A DNA stretch of 30,107 nucleotides from Symbiodinium natans (GCA_905221605.1 CAJNDS010001179.1:1-30107); one strand, 5' to 3'; shown: positions 1-10,710, counted from the first letter of the stretch. The notes: a model not told the origin generated them from the letters alone. Numbers and translations: made by a program.

Positions 1-95
1 AGGGTTTAGGGTTTAGGGTTTAGGGTTTAGGGTTTAGGGTTTAGGGTTTAGGGTTTAGGGTTTAGGGTTTAGGGTTTAGGGTTTAGGGTTTAGGG
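1..95 (+). repeat. Telomeric TTTAGGG array, about 13.5 perfect copies
   Basis: An uninterrupted TTTAGGG heptamer array fills the first 95 bases. This is the telomere repeat of plants, dinoflagellates and several other algae. The G-rich strand reads 5' to 3' into the window, so a terminus would lie to the right of the array. A true left chromosome end would read CCCTAAA here. The array is therefore interstitial, inverted or at an assembly join. Confidence 0.95.
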
Positions 96-190
96 TTGGG
101 TACTTATAACCCCAATTTGCAAGTCTACCTAGAACCCTACATTATGGGTACTTATAGCCCCAATTTGTAAGTCTTACCTAGAACCTACTG
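96..190 (+). repeat. Telomere-adjacent duplicated motif
   Basis: Two imperfect copies of about 46 bp follow the telomeric array. Each contains GGGTACTTATA(A/G)CCCCAATTTG, then AAGTC and a CCTAGAACC end. Copy one starts near 98 and copy two near 146. Similar TACTTATAAC and CCCAC/AATTTG words recur at 9892-10034 inside a kinase intron. No coding potential was seen. Confidence 0.6.
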
Positions 191-225
191 AGGGGACTCA
201 GGGGCTCTTACTCTTATGGAACCCG

Positions 226-600
226 TGTTTTTTTTTTGTTGTGGGTGCTTTTTTGCTGTGGGTGCTTTTTTCGGGGGCCGCCCCGGTGAGTGAGTGACCT
301 GGCGCGTGTCGCCCCCGCACCCGCAGCAAAAAAAAAAGGCGCCCCCGCACCCGCAGCAAAAAAAAAAGGGGCCCCCGCACCCGCAGCAAAAAAAAACCGC
401 GCCCACCCCCCCCCCCCCCCCCCTCCTCCTCCCCCCCCCCCTCCTCCCCCCCCCCTCTCCCCACCCCCCAGTTTATTAATTGAACCTCGCGCTTGTCTCC
501 CCCGCACTCCTCAGCAAAAAAAAAAAAACGCCCCCCCGCACACCGCAGCAAAACAAAAAAACGCTGCCCCCGCACCCGCAGCAAAAAAAAACGCGCCCCC
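226..600. repeat. C-rich/oligo-A repeat array (left cluster) with poly-C
   Basis: The repeated unit is roughly GCCCCCGCACCCGCAGC followed by 8-12 A. About five clear + copies lie between 308 and 595. They are interrupted by a C-rich block (399-470) dominated by poly-C with CCTCCT. At 226-270 the reverse-complement form appears (T runs followed by GCTGTGGGTGC), so the cluster has inverted arms. Long open frames across it, such as Pro/Ala or Phe/Cys/Gly repeats, are compositional artefacts. Confidence 0.85.
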
Positions 601-659
601 CTCCCCCCCCCTTCCCCCAGGTCATTTGTTTTTGCAATTTCCTCCCCAACCCCGTCCCC

Positions 660-1285
660 AACCCCCCCCCTCCTTTAAACTGTGCAAGCGTTTTCAAAGC
701 ACTGAATCCTTCCCAAGGCCATCATGCGAGCATTGTGTTTGCTAACGGTGGAGGGAGGGCTGCACCCCGCCCGACCCCCCCCCCCTCTTTAAAACCGTGC
801 CAGCTAGCTTCTCAGCATATGAATCCTGTCCAAGCCTATCATGCCAGCATGGGGTTTGCAAATTGGGGGGGGCTGCGCCCCCCCCAACCCCCCCGCTTCT
901 TAAAGCCATGCCAGCTTGCTTCAAAGCAAATGAATCCTTTCCGAAACCATCCTGAGAACATTCCCCCCCGCTTGAAAGGGGGGGGGGGCTGCGCTTTTTA
1001 GCCGGGCAAGCTTGCTTCAATCATACGAATCCCTTCCAAACCCATGATGATGCGAGCATTGTGTTGCAAATGGGGGGGGGGGGGGGGGCTGCGCTTTTTA
1101 GCCGGGCAAGCTTGCTTCAATCATACGAATCCCTTCCAAACCCATGATGATGCGAGCATTGTGTTGCAAATAGGGGGGGGGCTGCGCCCCCCCCCAACCC
1201 CCCCGTTTTTTTTGGCCGGCAAGCCTGCTTCAAAGCTTACGAATCCCTTCCAAACCCATGATGCGCGCTCCAACCCCCTGAAAAA
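660..1285 (+). repeat. Subtelomeric satellite, about six units of roughly 100 bp
   Basis: Tandem units share AGC..GGCAAGCTTGCTTCAA, then ACGAATCC(C/T)TTCCAAACCC, ATGATGCGAGCATTGTGTT, GCAAAT, a G-run, GGGCTGCGC and a C-run. Units begin near 672, 790, 900, 998, 1098 and 1212. The copies at about 998 and 1098 are nearly identical over some 80 bp. The others are more diverged, which suggests recent local amplification of one unit. Confidence 0.85.
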
Positions 1286-1309
1286 ACAGGGAATATATGC
1301 CTGCTTTCC

Positions 1310-2160
1310 TACGAAAATTCAGACCTTATAGTGGAAGTTGAATTTTCCGTTTAAAAATAGAGATATAAACGTCTTCTTAGTAAAGAATCGAGAAAATAGA
1401 GCTTGTGTTATGAGACATGAACAAAAACACTTGTTGTCTACGAGTCACAGATAGAGATAATATGTACTCTTATGACAATATAGAGAATTAGCTTTTCATG
1501 TATTCCTCTCATGTCTTCCTCGTGAAATAAAGAGAAGATGTCTGAAAATACTGACAAAATAAAAAAAACTATAGAACAATAGAGGTTTTCGCTATACAAT
1601 ATAGAGAAATTAGATGTTTCCTATGACAACATAGAGGAAATAGAGGCTTTCATACGAAAATATAGCGAACATACAAAGTGTTTTCATATCAAAAAGTAGA
1701 GGTCTTGATATTCAAATATAGAGAATAGAGGTCTTCATGTTCAAATGTTAAGACAATGGAGGTTTGCCTATTCAGAGACAGAGAAAATAATGGGCTTCCT
1801 ATTAAAATAGGACAAGAGGAACAAAACACTTTTAATTGCAAGTCACACATTGAGATAACACAGACAATAAGTTTCTCATGTATTCCTCTCTCATGTCTTC
1901 CTCATTACATATAGAGGAAAACTATGACGATATAGACAAAAATAGAGAGAAATAGAGGTTTTCGCTATAAAATATAGAGAAATAGAGGTTTTCGAATTAA
2001 AGTAGAGGTTTTCATACTAAATGTAGAGAAAACAGAGGTTTTCATATTCAAATATAGAGAAGAAAGAGGTTTTCCTATTCAAATATAGAGAAGAAAGAGG
2101 TTTTCCTATTGAAAATTAGAGAAAATAGAGGTTTTCATAGTAAAATATAGAGAAAACAGC
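1310..2160. repeat. AT-rich degenerate repeat (TAGAGAAAATAGAGGTTTTC type)
   Basis: About 850 bp of AT-rich DNA carry many imperfect copies of a 30-40 bp motif: AATATAGAGAAAATAGAGG followed by TTTTCATATTCA. Copies are most regular at 1960-2155 and more decayed to the left. Long patches (roughly 1380-1480 and 1800-1900) share CTTTTCATGTATTCCTCTC and CATGTCTTCCTC, indicating an older, larger duplication. No plausible exon was seen. Confidence 0.75.
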
Positions 2161-2375
2161 AAAAACGCTCCGCACCCGCAGCAAAAAAAAAAACGCGACC
2201 CCACGGCACCCGCAACAAAAAAAAAACCGCGCACCCGCAGACCGCAGCAAAAAAAAAAAAACGCTCCCCCCGCACCCGCAGCAAAAAAAAATAACGCGCC
2301 CCCGCACCCACAAAAAAAAAAGCGCCCCCGCACCCACAGCAAAAAAGCACCCGCAACAAAAAAAAACACTCTTAC
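2160..2375 (+). repeat. C-rich/oligo-A repeat array (right cluster)
   Basis: Seven or eight copies of CCCGCACCCGCAGC or shortened forms occur, each followed by 6-12 A. This is the same unit as in the left cluster near 308-595. The two clusters bracket the satellite and the AT-rich repeat. Reverse-strand frames rich in Phe, Cys and Gly are artefacts of the repeat. Confidence 0.85.
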
Positions 2376-2633
2376 CGGCTGAGCTGCTGCCAATGTCACC
2401 TGCTCCAATAAGGAGCTGCAGAAGCTCCTTGTAAAACGATTCAGATGGAGAAGGGCAGCAAAAGGGAGCTCCCTGGCCAAGGATGCTTCAGACTTTGGCG
2501 TAGAGAATTCATGGACTTAGAAGGCGCACTGCCAGTGAGGTATCGCATGCTCTGTGTTATTTAGTCAATGGAGTTTTGGCTTTTTGGTACGGATCAGGCG
2601 ACTGGAATAACACATACAGCTCTTGGGCCTCAG

Positions 2634-2693
2634 GCAAGGCGGACATCACCGTCCATCTGCGTGCAAGTCGAGGCACGCTGCAGGTGGAGGCGC
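2634..2693 (+). CDS. Possible upstream exon of the RNA methyltransferase gene (THUMP-like)
   Basis: A 60-bp segment lies between a CAG|G acceptor (2631-2633) and a GT donor (2694). It reads KADITVHLRASRGTLQ. The alternation of acidic, hydrophobic and basic residues resembles the last strands of THUMP domains, which usually precede the methyltransferase fold found downstream. The frame stays open for another 240 bases, so the true donor could be later. Between this point and 3874 I could not place further exons. It may be a chance open frame. Confidence 0.3.
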
Positions 2694-3873
2694 GGCAGCT
2701 GATACAGCTTTCACGCATCCTGACTGGAGTACTGCGAACGTTGCGACAGGAAACGGAAACCGAAACTTGCTCAGAGCAACCAAAGCCCCGACCAAGTAAG
2801 GAAGAACTCGACAGGGTTGTATCAGAAACCTGTGGTTTGAGGGTTGGGGGACAGCAGGGAAAAAGGCGGGCTGTATCCACTGGAGTCAGCCAGGTCGATT
2901 GTGAGTCGGGTTCGAGCTTCGGGTTCCCCCACGCTTAGGATTTACAGTGCACAGGTCTGCAAGCTATCTCGAGAGTCCACGTGCTTTTTCTCGGGTTCAA
3001 AGAGCACTAAATGCCTGATTTGGGGTTGGCTTTCATGACATGTCTGGCTTCGAGGGCTTGCTGCATGCCCGGAAAGTGTATTGCTAGGGTGTGTGTCTCG
3101 GTTTGGGGCCTTCTCCTGCAGCTCGTGCACGTGTTGTGACGTTGTGGTTTGTGGGGCCCTGGAGGTTCCGCTACTTTACCAGCCGAAGGCAATCTTAGGT
3201 GGTGGATTGCCTCAACCAGGCGCGCGCTCTTTGCTTCATCTTGCCGATCTCTGGCGGGTCTGAATGATGTAATCTCCGTCTGATTCTGCCAAACCATGGC
3301 GAGGAGCCAGTGCCCAGCCATCTGAAGCTAGGAAACACGTCTGTGGTGATTAAGTGGTTAGCCGAACAGCTGCACCTGATTGCCAACCCAAATGGCACCG
3401 ATTCATCCTCTTCGACACGCCTTCAAAGCCAGGGTCACTAAGCAGCATCTTCTCATTCGCAAAAAGGGGCCTTTCAAGAAGATCTTGGAGGTTTTCTGAC
3501 GTCCTCCCCTGCTGGGCCTGGAAAGCTTTTACTCGCCCTATCTCGACCTCCAGCTCGGGGTTGGTTGGGGCCCACGAGCCACTTTCGCCCGTTTCCGAAT
3601 GTTCGAATGTTCGGAGAGCTGTTGGAGCTTGACGCAAGTTGGTGCCATAAGAGAGAGACTCAGAGTATGCCAGCGTATGATCGCGTAGGATCGCTAAACC
3701 TGCCTATAATCTTAACTGGACCTGATGGGTAGGGAAGCAGCAGCCAATCCAGTCCCTAAACAACTCACGTGTGATTTGTCCTGAGGGCTTGGACACGTGG
3801 AGGCCTGGGCTTGTGCCAGGACGCCAATGTGAAGAGTTGTGCACTGACCTGTCAGTTTCGCTGATCGCTTCAG

Positions 3874-4839
3874 GCACTGGCATGCCTTAAGAAGTCTGCC
3901 AGGAGTTTGGAGATCCAAAGTCAAGATCTCGTCCTGGACCCGATGTGCGGGAAAGGCCATGGGTCCAAAGTAGCAACTTCGGTATGAGTGATAACTTTTC
4001 GTGCCACTTACTAGTGCCAGGCACTCTGCTGGCAGAGGCTGCAGTTTGGTGGCCCAACGCCAGCTTCGTGGGATGCGATGCCGCTTGGTTTTGACATGTT
4101 CAGACTTTCCAGCAGCCATGAGCACAAAAGAAGCTTTAATGCTGCCCGAGTCGAGCATGTGTCTTTCTGAGATCCATGTCAGCATATTCATGAAGTTAAG
4201 GTAGACAAGCGCCAGCTGGACTGCTGCCGCTGTAACTTTGACTGGCTCCAGAGAAAGATTTCATTGTACCGGACAGATGTCACCAGGCCACAAGGCATAC
4301 CATTCCCGGACGGATCCGTCAACAAGGTTCTGGTTGCACCCCCATGGAATCGGCAGTTTCGGATTCGTGGGGACCCAGAGGTGTTTTACCGCGCCATGTT
4401 CAAAGAGATCCTTCGCGTTCTGCATCCAGCTGGGAAATTGGTCTTTGTCGGTGCAAGTGGGAAGGTGATCCACAAACTTGAGGTCGCCCTCCGGGATGTT
4501 CGGGATCAGGCAGTCGGCTCTTGGACAATTGTGGCTAAGCGCAGCTTCTATCTGACACGGCGAGTGACGGGTGTCATGGCAGTGGTTGAAAACGGAGAGA
4601 CAGGGAATGCTGACGTGGCTGACGTGGGGTGGAAAGCTCTTCCTTGGGAAGGCAAGGCTCCTGACAATGGTCGTGACTTGTACAATCACTGGCGGGTGCT
4701 CCGTGCCCTTGAATTTCCCAACCTGCGTCCTGCGTCGGAGCCGCCCAAGACACAGAGCCGCTCCCGATGGCCGCTTCTTCTCATCACAGCTGCACTTCTT
4801 GGCTCTGTGGCGGCTTTGAGAAGCCTGAACTGGCTGTAG
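3874..4839 (+). CDS. THUMP/UPF0020-type RNA (guanine-N2) methyltransferase, 3' part, three exons
   Basis: Exons at 3874-3955, 4021-4079 and 4201-4839 (TAG stop) join in frame into 260 codons. Exon one has the SAM-binding motif LVLDPMCGKG. Exon two continues it with TLLAEAAVWWPNASFVGCD. Exon three gives VDKRQLDCCRCNFD, DVT..PFPDGSVNKVLVAPPW (motif IV region, usually N/DPPY or D.PFG) and ILRVLHPAGKLVFVGASG. These are the hallmarks of the class I fold in THUMP-domain tRNA methyltransferases such as THUMPD3/Trm14, which methylate guanine N2. Both introns have GC donors (3956 and 4080) and AG|G acceptors. The protein ends in a hydrophobic stretch (WPLLLITAALLGSVAALRSL), unusual for the family and possibly a tail anchor. 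The 5' end and the THUMP exons are not resolved. The family call is secure; substrate and site are inference. Confidence 0.75.
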
Positions 4840-6360
4840 ACTTGGGTTCCATGGGTCACTTCTTGTAAGACCACTGGGACAAAAAGGACCCCCAAGAGGG
4901 CCCCGCAAACTGAGATCAACCCCCCAGGTCCAGGCAGATAAGAGAGGAGCCCCCGAGATGCAGGAAGCGAAAAGATCGCGCCGACCCTCAACTGTCTCAA
5001 TTCCAAAGCATGTGCACAGGCCGCACTGGCAAAACTACAGCTAGCTGGATTGCAGGCCCAGCCGCGGCAGCAGTTCCCGGGGCTCGCAAGGCGGCCTTTG
5101 AACCGCATGACGCGAGGTGATGCTACCTGCACGGAGGGCAGTGTAGGCACTCAGCGGTCTGACCAATCCAGGAAACGACAATGACCGGTCAGTGACATGG
5201 CCACAGATGCCGCCCATTGAAATACTCGTGCCCCCAGCTCAGCCTACTTGCTATGACTCTTGCCGCTCCACTCATGCAAGCCAACATACCCCAGTCGCAT
5301 CCAGGCCCCAACCTTCTCGCGAGTCTCCAGCTCAGCATAAGCGTGCAGTCTTGCCAGGTTCTGCACACGGCAATTGTAAGTGGAGGCTGGCATAGGCCAT
5401 AGGCTGGCAGAAGGGTCAGATCAGGATGAAGCCTTTACCGGATAGCGACCCAAGAACACAAAGTACATGATTACATGCGCAAGAGTCGAAGGTCTCGTGC
5501 CCGCCTTCGCTCCACCACGCCGCCGGCTGGGCGACCCACGACGTCGCCTGGCCGCGACTGTGGGATCACCTGCGACTCTCCGAGGCTGGGTATGCATGCT
5601 ACCAGAGACCAAGCGCAGGCCCGATTCCGCTCGCAAAGCTAGGCCCAGCACTCAGAACGACAATCAAAACATCTTTCAACGTCTGCACTGCGATCCTCCG
5701 CCTTGTTGGCCGCCTGAGGGTGGAGAAAGACCAGAAGAAAGAGCTGCAAAGGCGGCCTGTCGTACCTCACTTGACTCTCGCTGACAGGCTGCCCTAGACT
5801 CCGTAGACTCCGCAGACAAGCCTGTACTGGATCAAGTGTCTCCAACATCTCTTCGCTGCGTTGCTTGCCTCAGTCCCAGTCGCTCTTCTTGCAGGAACGG
5901 AGCAATGACAATCCCATTCCACGATGGGCGACAAACTCGGTGTGCAAAATTCATGTGGAACCAGCTACCCCGTGTCAGACATCCTACGTACGACAGCGCA
6001 GTCCTGCGTTCGGACGACGCGTTCTGCATCGAAGCGTAAGCGCCTAACCAGGCCCAAAGGTTCAGCGCCCTGGCCTCGGGATCTGTGTCGCTAGTAAATG
6101 AGTGGTGGCATCATGGTAATCTAGAGGCTGGGCCAATGGCATCGAGTGACTGGTGTGTGTGTGTGTGGAGTAATTACTGGTGTGTGTCACGTGTGCTGCC
6201 TATTTGCTGTCGAGGCCGCAACCTCCGAAGGCTCGAGTGCAGGGCTTTTGGACGGCTTGGGGAAATCTCGCGCCCGTACCTTCGGAATCCTTCAGATGCA
6301 TTCAGCAGCTTTGCAGGGATTTCGGGTGACTTGCCACTGCCATTCTCTTTTTCTCCATTA
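4840..6360. other. No gene recognised (GC-rich spacer)
   Basis: About 1.5 kb of GC-rich, mostly unique sequence follows the methyltransferase stop. Open frames on both strands are 60-150 codons. They are rich in Arg, Pro and Ser, lack recognisable motifs and overlap one another, as expected by chance at this base composition. A short GT microsatellite occurs at 6151-6190. Nothing can be supported as an exon. Confidence 0.5.
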
Positions 6361-6712
6361 GTTGTTGATGTCATTAGTATTACTTGTTGTTTGCTTTCTT
6401 TTGTTTGTACCGCCATATTGTCATGTTATTGGTTAAATCAAATAGCATATTATCATAGTATCAGAAGATGATAGTATCCATTATATGAAGAACTTATATC
6501 AGTATATATTAATGTCTTAAAAAGTTAATATTGTATTCTTACAGTGTCATTTTCTGCTACGAATACATCATGACATTGTCATATCCTGATATTATGATAT
6601 CACTATACCATTATATGATCTCTAATTACACTACAAGACTACTCTAGTATTATTATGATATCACTATCTCACTATATGATCACTAATTATCCTACAATCC
6701 TACTCTAGTAGT
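6360..6712. repeat. AT-rich island with a 61-bp tandem duplication
   Basis: The base composition switches to strongly AT-rich. Within it 6591-6651 and 6652-6712 form an imperfect tandem pair (period 61). The pair shares ATTATGATATCACTAT, CTATATGATC, CTAATTA and ACTCTAGTA. No coding potential was seen. The island ends abruptly at a GC-rich segment. Confidence 0.7.
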
Positions 6713-8179
6713 TGTCGCTTGCTGCTCGCCAGGGTCTCCTGGAGCGGATGGAGCAACGCCGGGAGCAGCTCCAAGTGCCCAGAGCTTAGGGGCGAAGCTC
6801 GGGTTTTGTTATTACTAATCAGATTCTGATGATTATGTATGCGTTTGAGAATTCTGATGAGAATCATATTATTGAACAATTGTTGTTAGAATTGTGATTG
6901 TTATGTTTAGACTCTTTCTGTATTCTTGCAGCTATTGCAGCTGACAGCGCTTGTCCAATTCGGGGTTCGTTCTTGCTCGCTGCCCCGAGGAAGAAGGCCG
7001 AGAGGATCAAAGACATACAGGCGGAACTGGCTGAAGAAAGCTTGGGCTTCTGTAGGGGCCGTTCTCAGATTGCGGGGGTCTTCCGAGCTCGCGGCCCATC
7101 GGGCAAGTGGCCACAGCTGAAACTCAGGAAGCAAACTGGCCCCCCAGACGTGCAGACACGCAATGCAGAAGGTGTGCTTGTGAACAATTTCATACTCGGG
7201 TCATGGGTCACATTTCTCCCGGAAGACATGCCACTCCCAATCGTGTGCGGGGCTGTTGCCAGTGTGGTGTGTGTGTGTGTGTGTGTGTGCTTGGCGGCGT
7301 CTTATCCCACGAGTCATGCTGGAGGAGCCGAGTTTCTTGCTCTCTAAGCGGCTTGCAGACACAGACTGCGCCGGCTGCTACCGACCGGCAGCGAGAAACT
7401 GCGCAGGAGGCTCAGCAATCCTCAATTTTGAAAATCTGCTAAACTTGTGATCCGCAACCTGAAGGGCCAAAATAGCTGTCAAACTCTATCAACGTCTACG
7501 CCTGGGCTGCCCATCTGCTGGTTGAAGCCAAGCCAAGGAAGGCTGGGCGTGGCTTGATGCAGGAGCCTCTCTTCTCCGCGTGCTCCGTGTGCCATGCGAG
7601 CGGGTCAGGAGAGCAGGTCATCTGGAGGTCATCAGGCACACGGTCTCACAAGGGTGACTGTCGTTGCTGCAGGATCTGCAGGCTTCTCTGTATCATGAGG
7701 CAGGTTGAATTTTACAATCGATGCGATGGACACCACCTTCTGTGATTCGATGGCCGTTCTCCATGCACTTGAACATATTGGAGTAGGACAAAAGGTGTGT
7801 AGAGCCCATGTTGTGATGTTGCATGCTTTCTGGGTGGTAGTATATACTTTCCTAGGGGCCCACCTTAAAAGCGCTACATAGTGCTACTGTCAGGCTCCTG
7901 TTGGTCTGTCTGAGGGGTGCTCATCCTCGAAAGCTGACACGCTCACCAGCATGTTGCGCAACGCTCAACGAACACAGGGCTGTGTCAGCCGCTCATCTGA
8001 CCAGCAGTTGCCCGTACATTCCTCGCCCACATTGCAAGTCCATGCCACGCCACAGCCATGACGAGTCTCCGACGAGGCAGGGCACAGCATTGCAGAATCG
8101 AGGTGGTTCGGAAGCTTCCTGGGAGCTTGTACCCTTTGCCTGGTATCAATCTATTGTGTCTCTGAAATTGGGTCCACAG
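6713..8179. other. No confident gene; weak exon-like segments
   Basis: A short segment at 6717-6788 reads GLLERMEQRREQLQVPRA before a stop, behind a CCAG acceptor. Another at about 6985-7050 reads KKAERIKDIQAELAEESLGF. Both look helical and exon-like but match no family I recognise. A GT microsatellite lies at 7263-7290. A first exon for the downstream kinase must lie somewhere before 8180. The ATG at about 7725 is one candidate, without firm support. Confidence 0.35.
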
Positions 8180-10109
8180 GGCCGTTGGTGCCTCACGTGG
8201 CTATGAAGCCCTGGAGATCATCGGTCGAGGGAGCTTTGGGTGCCCTGGCATGTCTTCAAACGGTGGGTGTTCAAGCCTTCGTTGCTCTCTTGGGAGCACC
8301 TATCATTGACTGCCAATCGAAGATGGTTTGAGGGATTGCAAGATGGCTTGTTCACTTAGAAAGTCGCGTGGCGCCGCGGGTTGGGCATGTAATGCCCCTC
8401 GCCTGTCGCAAGAGATTAGAAACATCTTGTGCCAGATGTTCATGTGACCTTAGGTGTGCAATTCTGGCTCGTGACGCAAGGGGTCGGCACAAAGCCGCTC
8501 AGTGGCATGAAAGGTTTTGGGATGAACCCACAGCTGGGAGTTGAAGCAGGGCTGCAGGTACAGGACGATGGCTGGGTTTCGGGTCTTGAGATTCAAAGAT
8601 GGGCCTTGGGGGATATGTTTCCAACTACATGCTTGCCACTGCGAAAGTCTGGCAACGGGGCAGCTACTGGCACTGCTATATTTAAGACTCCGTGAGCAAC
8701 ATGGCAGGTCATGAAGATCATTGACCTGGAGCATCCTCCCAAGATGTCATGACATCTGTTGTTGAGCTGTCTCCGGCTGGCCTTCACAAATGCCTCCCCC
8801 AGACATCCCGCCAAGGTGTGCATCTGATCGCCGGAAGCGTGAAGCTCCGAAGGAGGTGCCAACTCTGCCAGAATGGTGCAGAATCAGGTAGTTGCAAACG
8901 TACTACTAGGTTACTAGGTGAGGCCTGTGGCCGCATGCGTGTATATACATCACGCCCCACAGCAGCTGATGCATTGGGGGTCAGCATTCAGTCAGCCTGT
9001 TGGAAAGACCGGAGGCAGAAATCATGGAGAAGTTGAAGCATCCCTACATTGAAGCTTAGCTCAAATTCCGGGCCAGCACAGCTTATACAAATTAGTGTGC
9101 CAGGGCATTCTTCTGTTGAAGCCCTTGAGGTACGGATTCACGAGTCTTTTACAGAGGACAACGCGCTTGTCATCGCCACTCGGTGCTTGCAGGGACTCTG
9201 CATCGTTTCGGCACTTTGGGGGACCTAGGGCTGTGATACTCCCCGCACTGCACCAGCACCAAAACACCATGAATGCCCCCCAAGCTATTGGGACCCGTGA
9301 GTGCCAAGCATTGCACAACATGGTGTTTTGCGCTTGGCGTGCAGTCCCGGGTGGCTACTGGCGAAAATCGCCGCTGTTGCAGGAAAGAAGGAGGGATGCA
9401 TGTCAGAATCTTGAAGTGCGGAGGGGTTGGAAAGGGGGGATGGAGATCTCCTCCTGCAGATCCTCGGCGGCAAATGAACTCTAACCTGCCCATAGCCTGC
9501 CCATTTTCCGGGGGTTGCCTGGAAGGGGTGACTGGGCAACGTGAAATCAGCAGAACAGCCGTTTTTGACCGTTTTGGCATAGTTTGGCCAAGTGATTTGG
9601 GTCGGCCATGGGCTGGAGGTGATGGAGTACGCAGGGGCCGGCGACCTGCGCAGACAGGTCCGGACAGCCAAGCCTTGCTTCTGCTACTAGGACCGACACT
9701 GTAGTTATACTGTAGTTTAAGCAAGTCACATGGTACACCGTCCTTGTAGTCAAGACAGCAGATAAAAAAGGCAAAGGCTCTCCCCGGAAAGCCTGAACAA
9801 GAGAGTGACGCCGGCTAGCAGGCATGGTGTGCACCGTTCGGGTGCTGTGCCTGGAGGTTCATGGGTACTTCATGGTACTTCTAAGTAGGGGCAGAAGTAC
9901 CCTAAGTGGGGTTCATAAGCAGATTTGCCATACTTATAACTACCCTAATGAAAGTAAGGGTCATAAGTACCCTAAGTGGGGTTATAAGTATAATTTGCCA
10001 TACTTATAACCTTACTTATGACTACCCTAATGAACCTCCAAGTGTGCTCTGAGCAGGTGAAGGACGCCCGGCGTCGCGAGAGCAGCTTTCCCGAGTCCAA
10101 GATCTTGCG
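8180..10109 (+). CDS. NEK-like Ser/Thr protein kinase, N-lobe exons 1-8
   Basis: Eight small exons assemble into a kinase N-lobe: 8180-8239 (glycine loop GRGSFG), 8454-8493 (CAILARDARGRHK, beta-2/3), 8708-8745 (VMKIIDLEHPPK, with the ATP-contacting Lys), 8816-8855 (DRRKREAPKE), 9015-9050 (AEIMEKLKHPYI, helix C), 9130-9174 (VRIHESFTEDNALVI, beta-4/5), 9619-9657 (VMEYAGAGDLRRQ, hinge) and 10057 to about 10109 (VKDARRRESSFPESKIL, helix D). All are in order and in phase. Hinge and helix-D sequences match NIMA-related kinases, which act in the cell cycle and at cilia and microtubules. Donors are GT, GC (8494, 9175) and apparently GA (9051); acceptors are all AG|G. The start codon was not found. 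The expected helix-E segment (usually W-F-x-Q...L-H) was not found after exon 8. The rest of the kinase resumes near 13839, beyond the TBC gene. Confidence 0.82.
9862..10037. repeat. Tandem and inverted repeat in kinase intron 7
   Basis: Two imperfect copies (about 9892-9953 and 9960-10034) share AGTACCCTAAGTGGGGTT, ATTTGCCATACTTATAAC and ACTACCCTAATGAA. The second copy contains a perfect 12-bp hairpin stem: GGTTATAAGTAT at 9980-9991 and ATACTTATAACC at 10000-10011, with an 8-base loop. It ends about 20 bp before the exon 8 acceptor. The words resemble those next to the telomeric array at 96-190. Confidence 0.7.
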
Positions 10110-10710
10110 GCGACGTGGCGGCAAGAATGCCCCCAGGATTCGCTGTGTATTGTGAATGATATACAGCATATACACAGCCTACATTCGCTTCTCATAGCCT
10201 CCATGTGTAGAAGCCATGCCAGTTCGCGTTCTGGGGTGGACTTGATCAGGCAGTGAGGTTGGCGGATGGGCCGGGTTAGGGCGAAGAACGCTAGGAAGCT
10301 TTGAATCTCGTGCTTTGAGAGCAGTCGCCAAATCGCTTTGCTCGCGCTGATGAGACGCTCCGGCTCTGGGATGCCTCAGACGCAAATGCCGTCTCAGAAG
10401 CTTCGATGACTTGGTGACTTGACTCCGCTGCAGGGCATCCCCTTCTTGGTTTTTGTGGCCTTCATTGGTATTGAAGACTTCTGAATAATCTCTTGAATCT
10501 CCGCGTCGCCTGCAGCGTGAGTTGTCACATTTTTAGCCCATCGAGCCATGCCGCCTTCCCTGCGACATCCTCCTCCGCGCCCAGCCCGTCCTATAGACAG
10601 CGAGGACCTTTCCGAAGAGGAGGGCCTTGATCCTCGGCTCATATTGGGCTCTGGCTGCTGCTCTTTCCTCATAAAACAAGCTTGCTTCAGACCCTCGTAC
10701 CTTTTCCATG
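10110..10710. other. No exon recognised between kinase helix D and the hairpin element
   Basis: I searched this 600-bp stretch for the missing kinase helix-E segment and found no convincing match. Open frames on both strands are short and without motifs. Confidence 0.4.

Noticed and set aside
185-600. Open frames rich in Phe-Cys-Gly (-) or Pro-Ala-Lys (+)
   Set aside because: They are all readings of the C-rich/oligo-A repeat in different frames and lack any non-repeat sequence.
4261-4908. Reverse-strand frame of 215 codons over the methyltransferase exon
   Set aside because: It is antisense to an exon with clear methyltransferase motifs and has no motif of its own.
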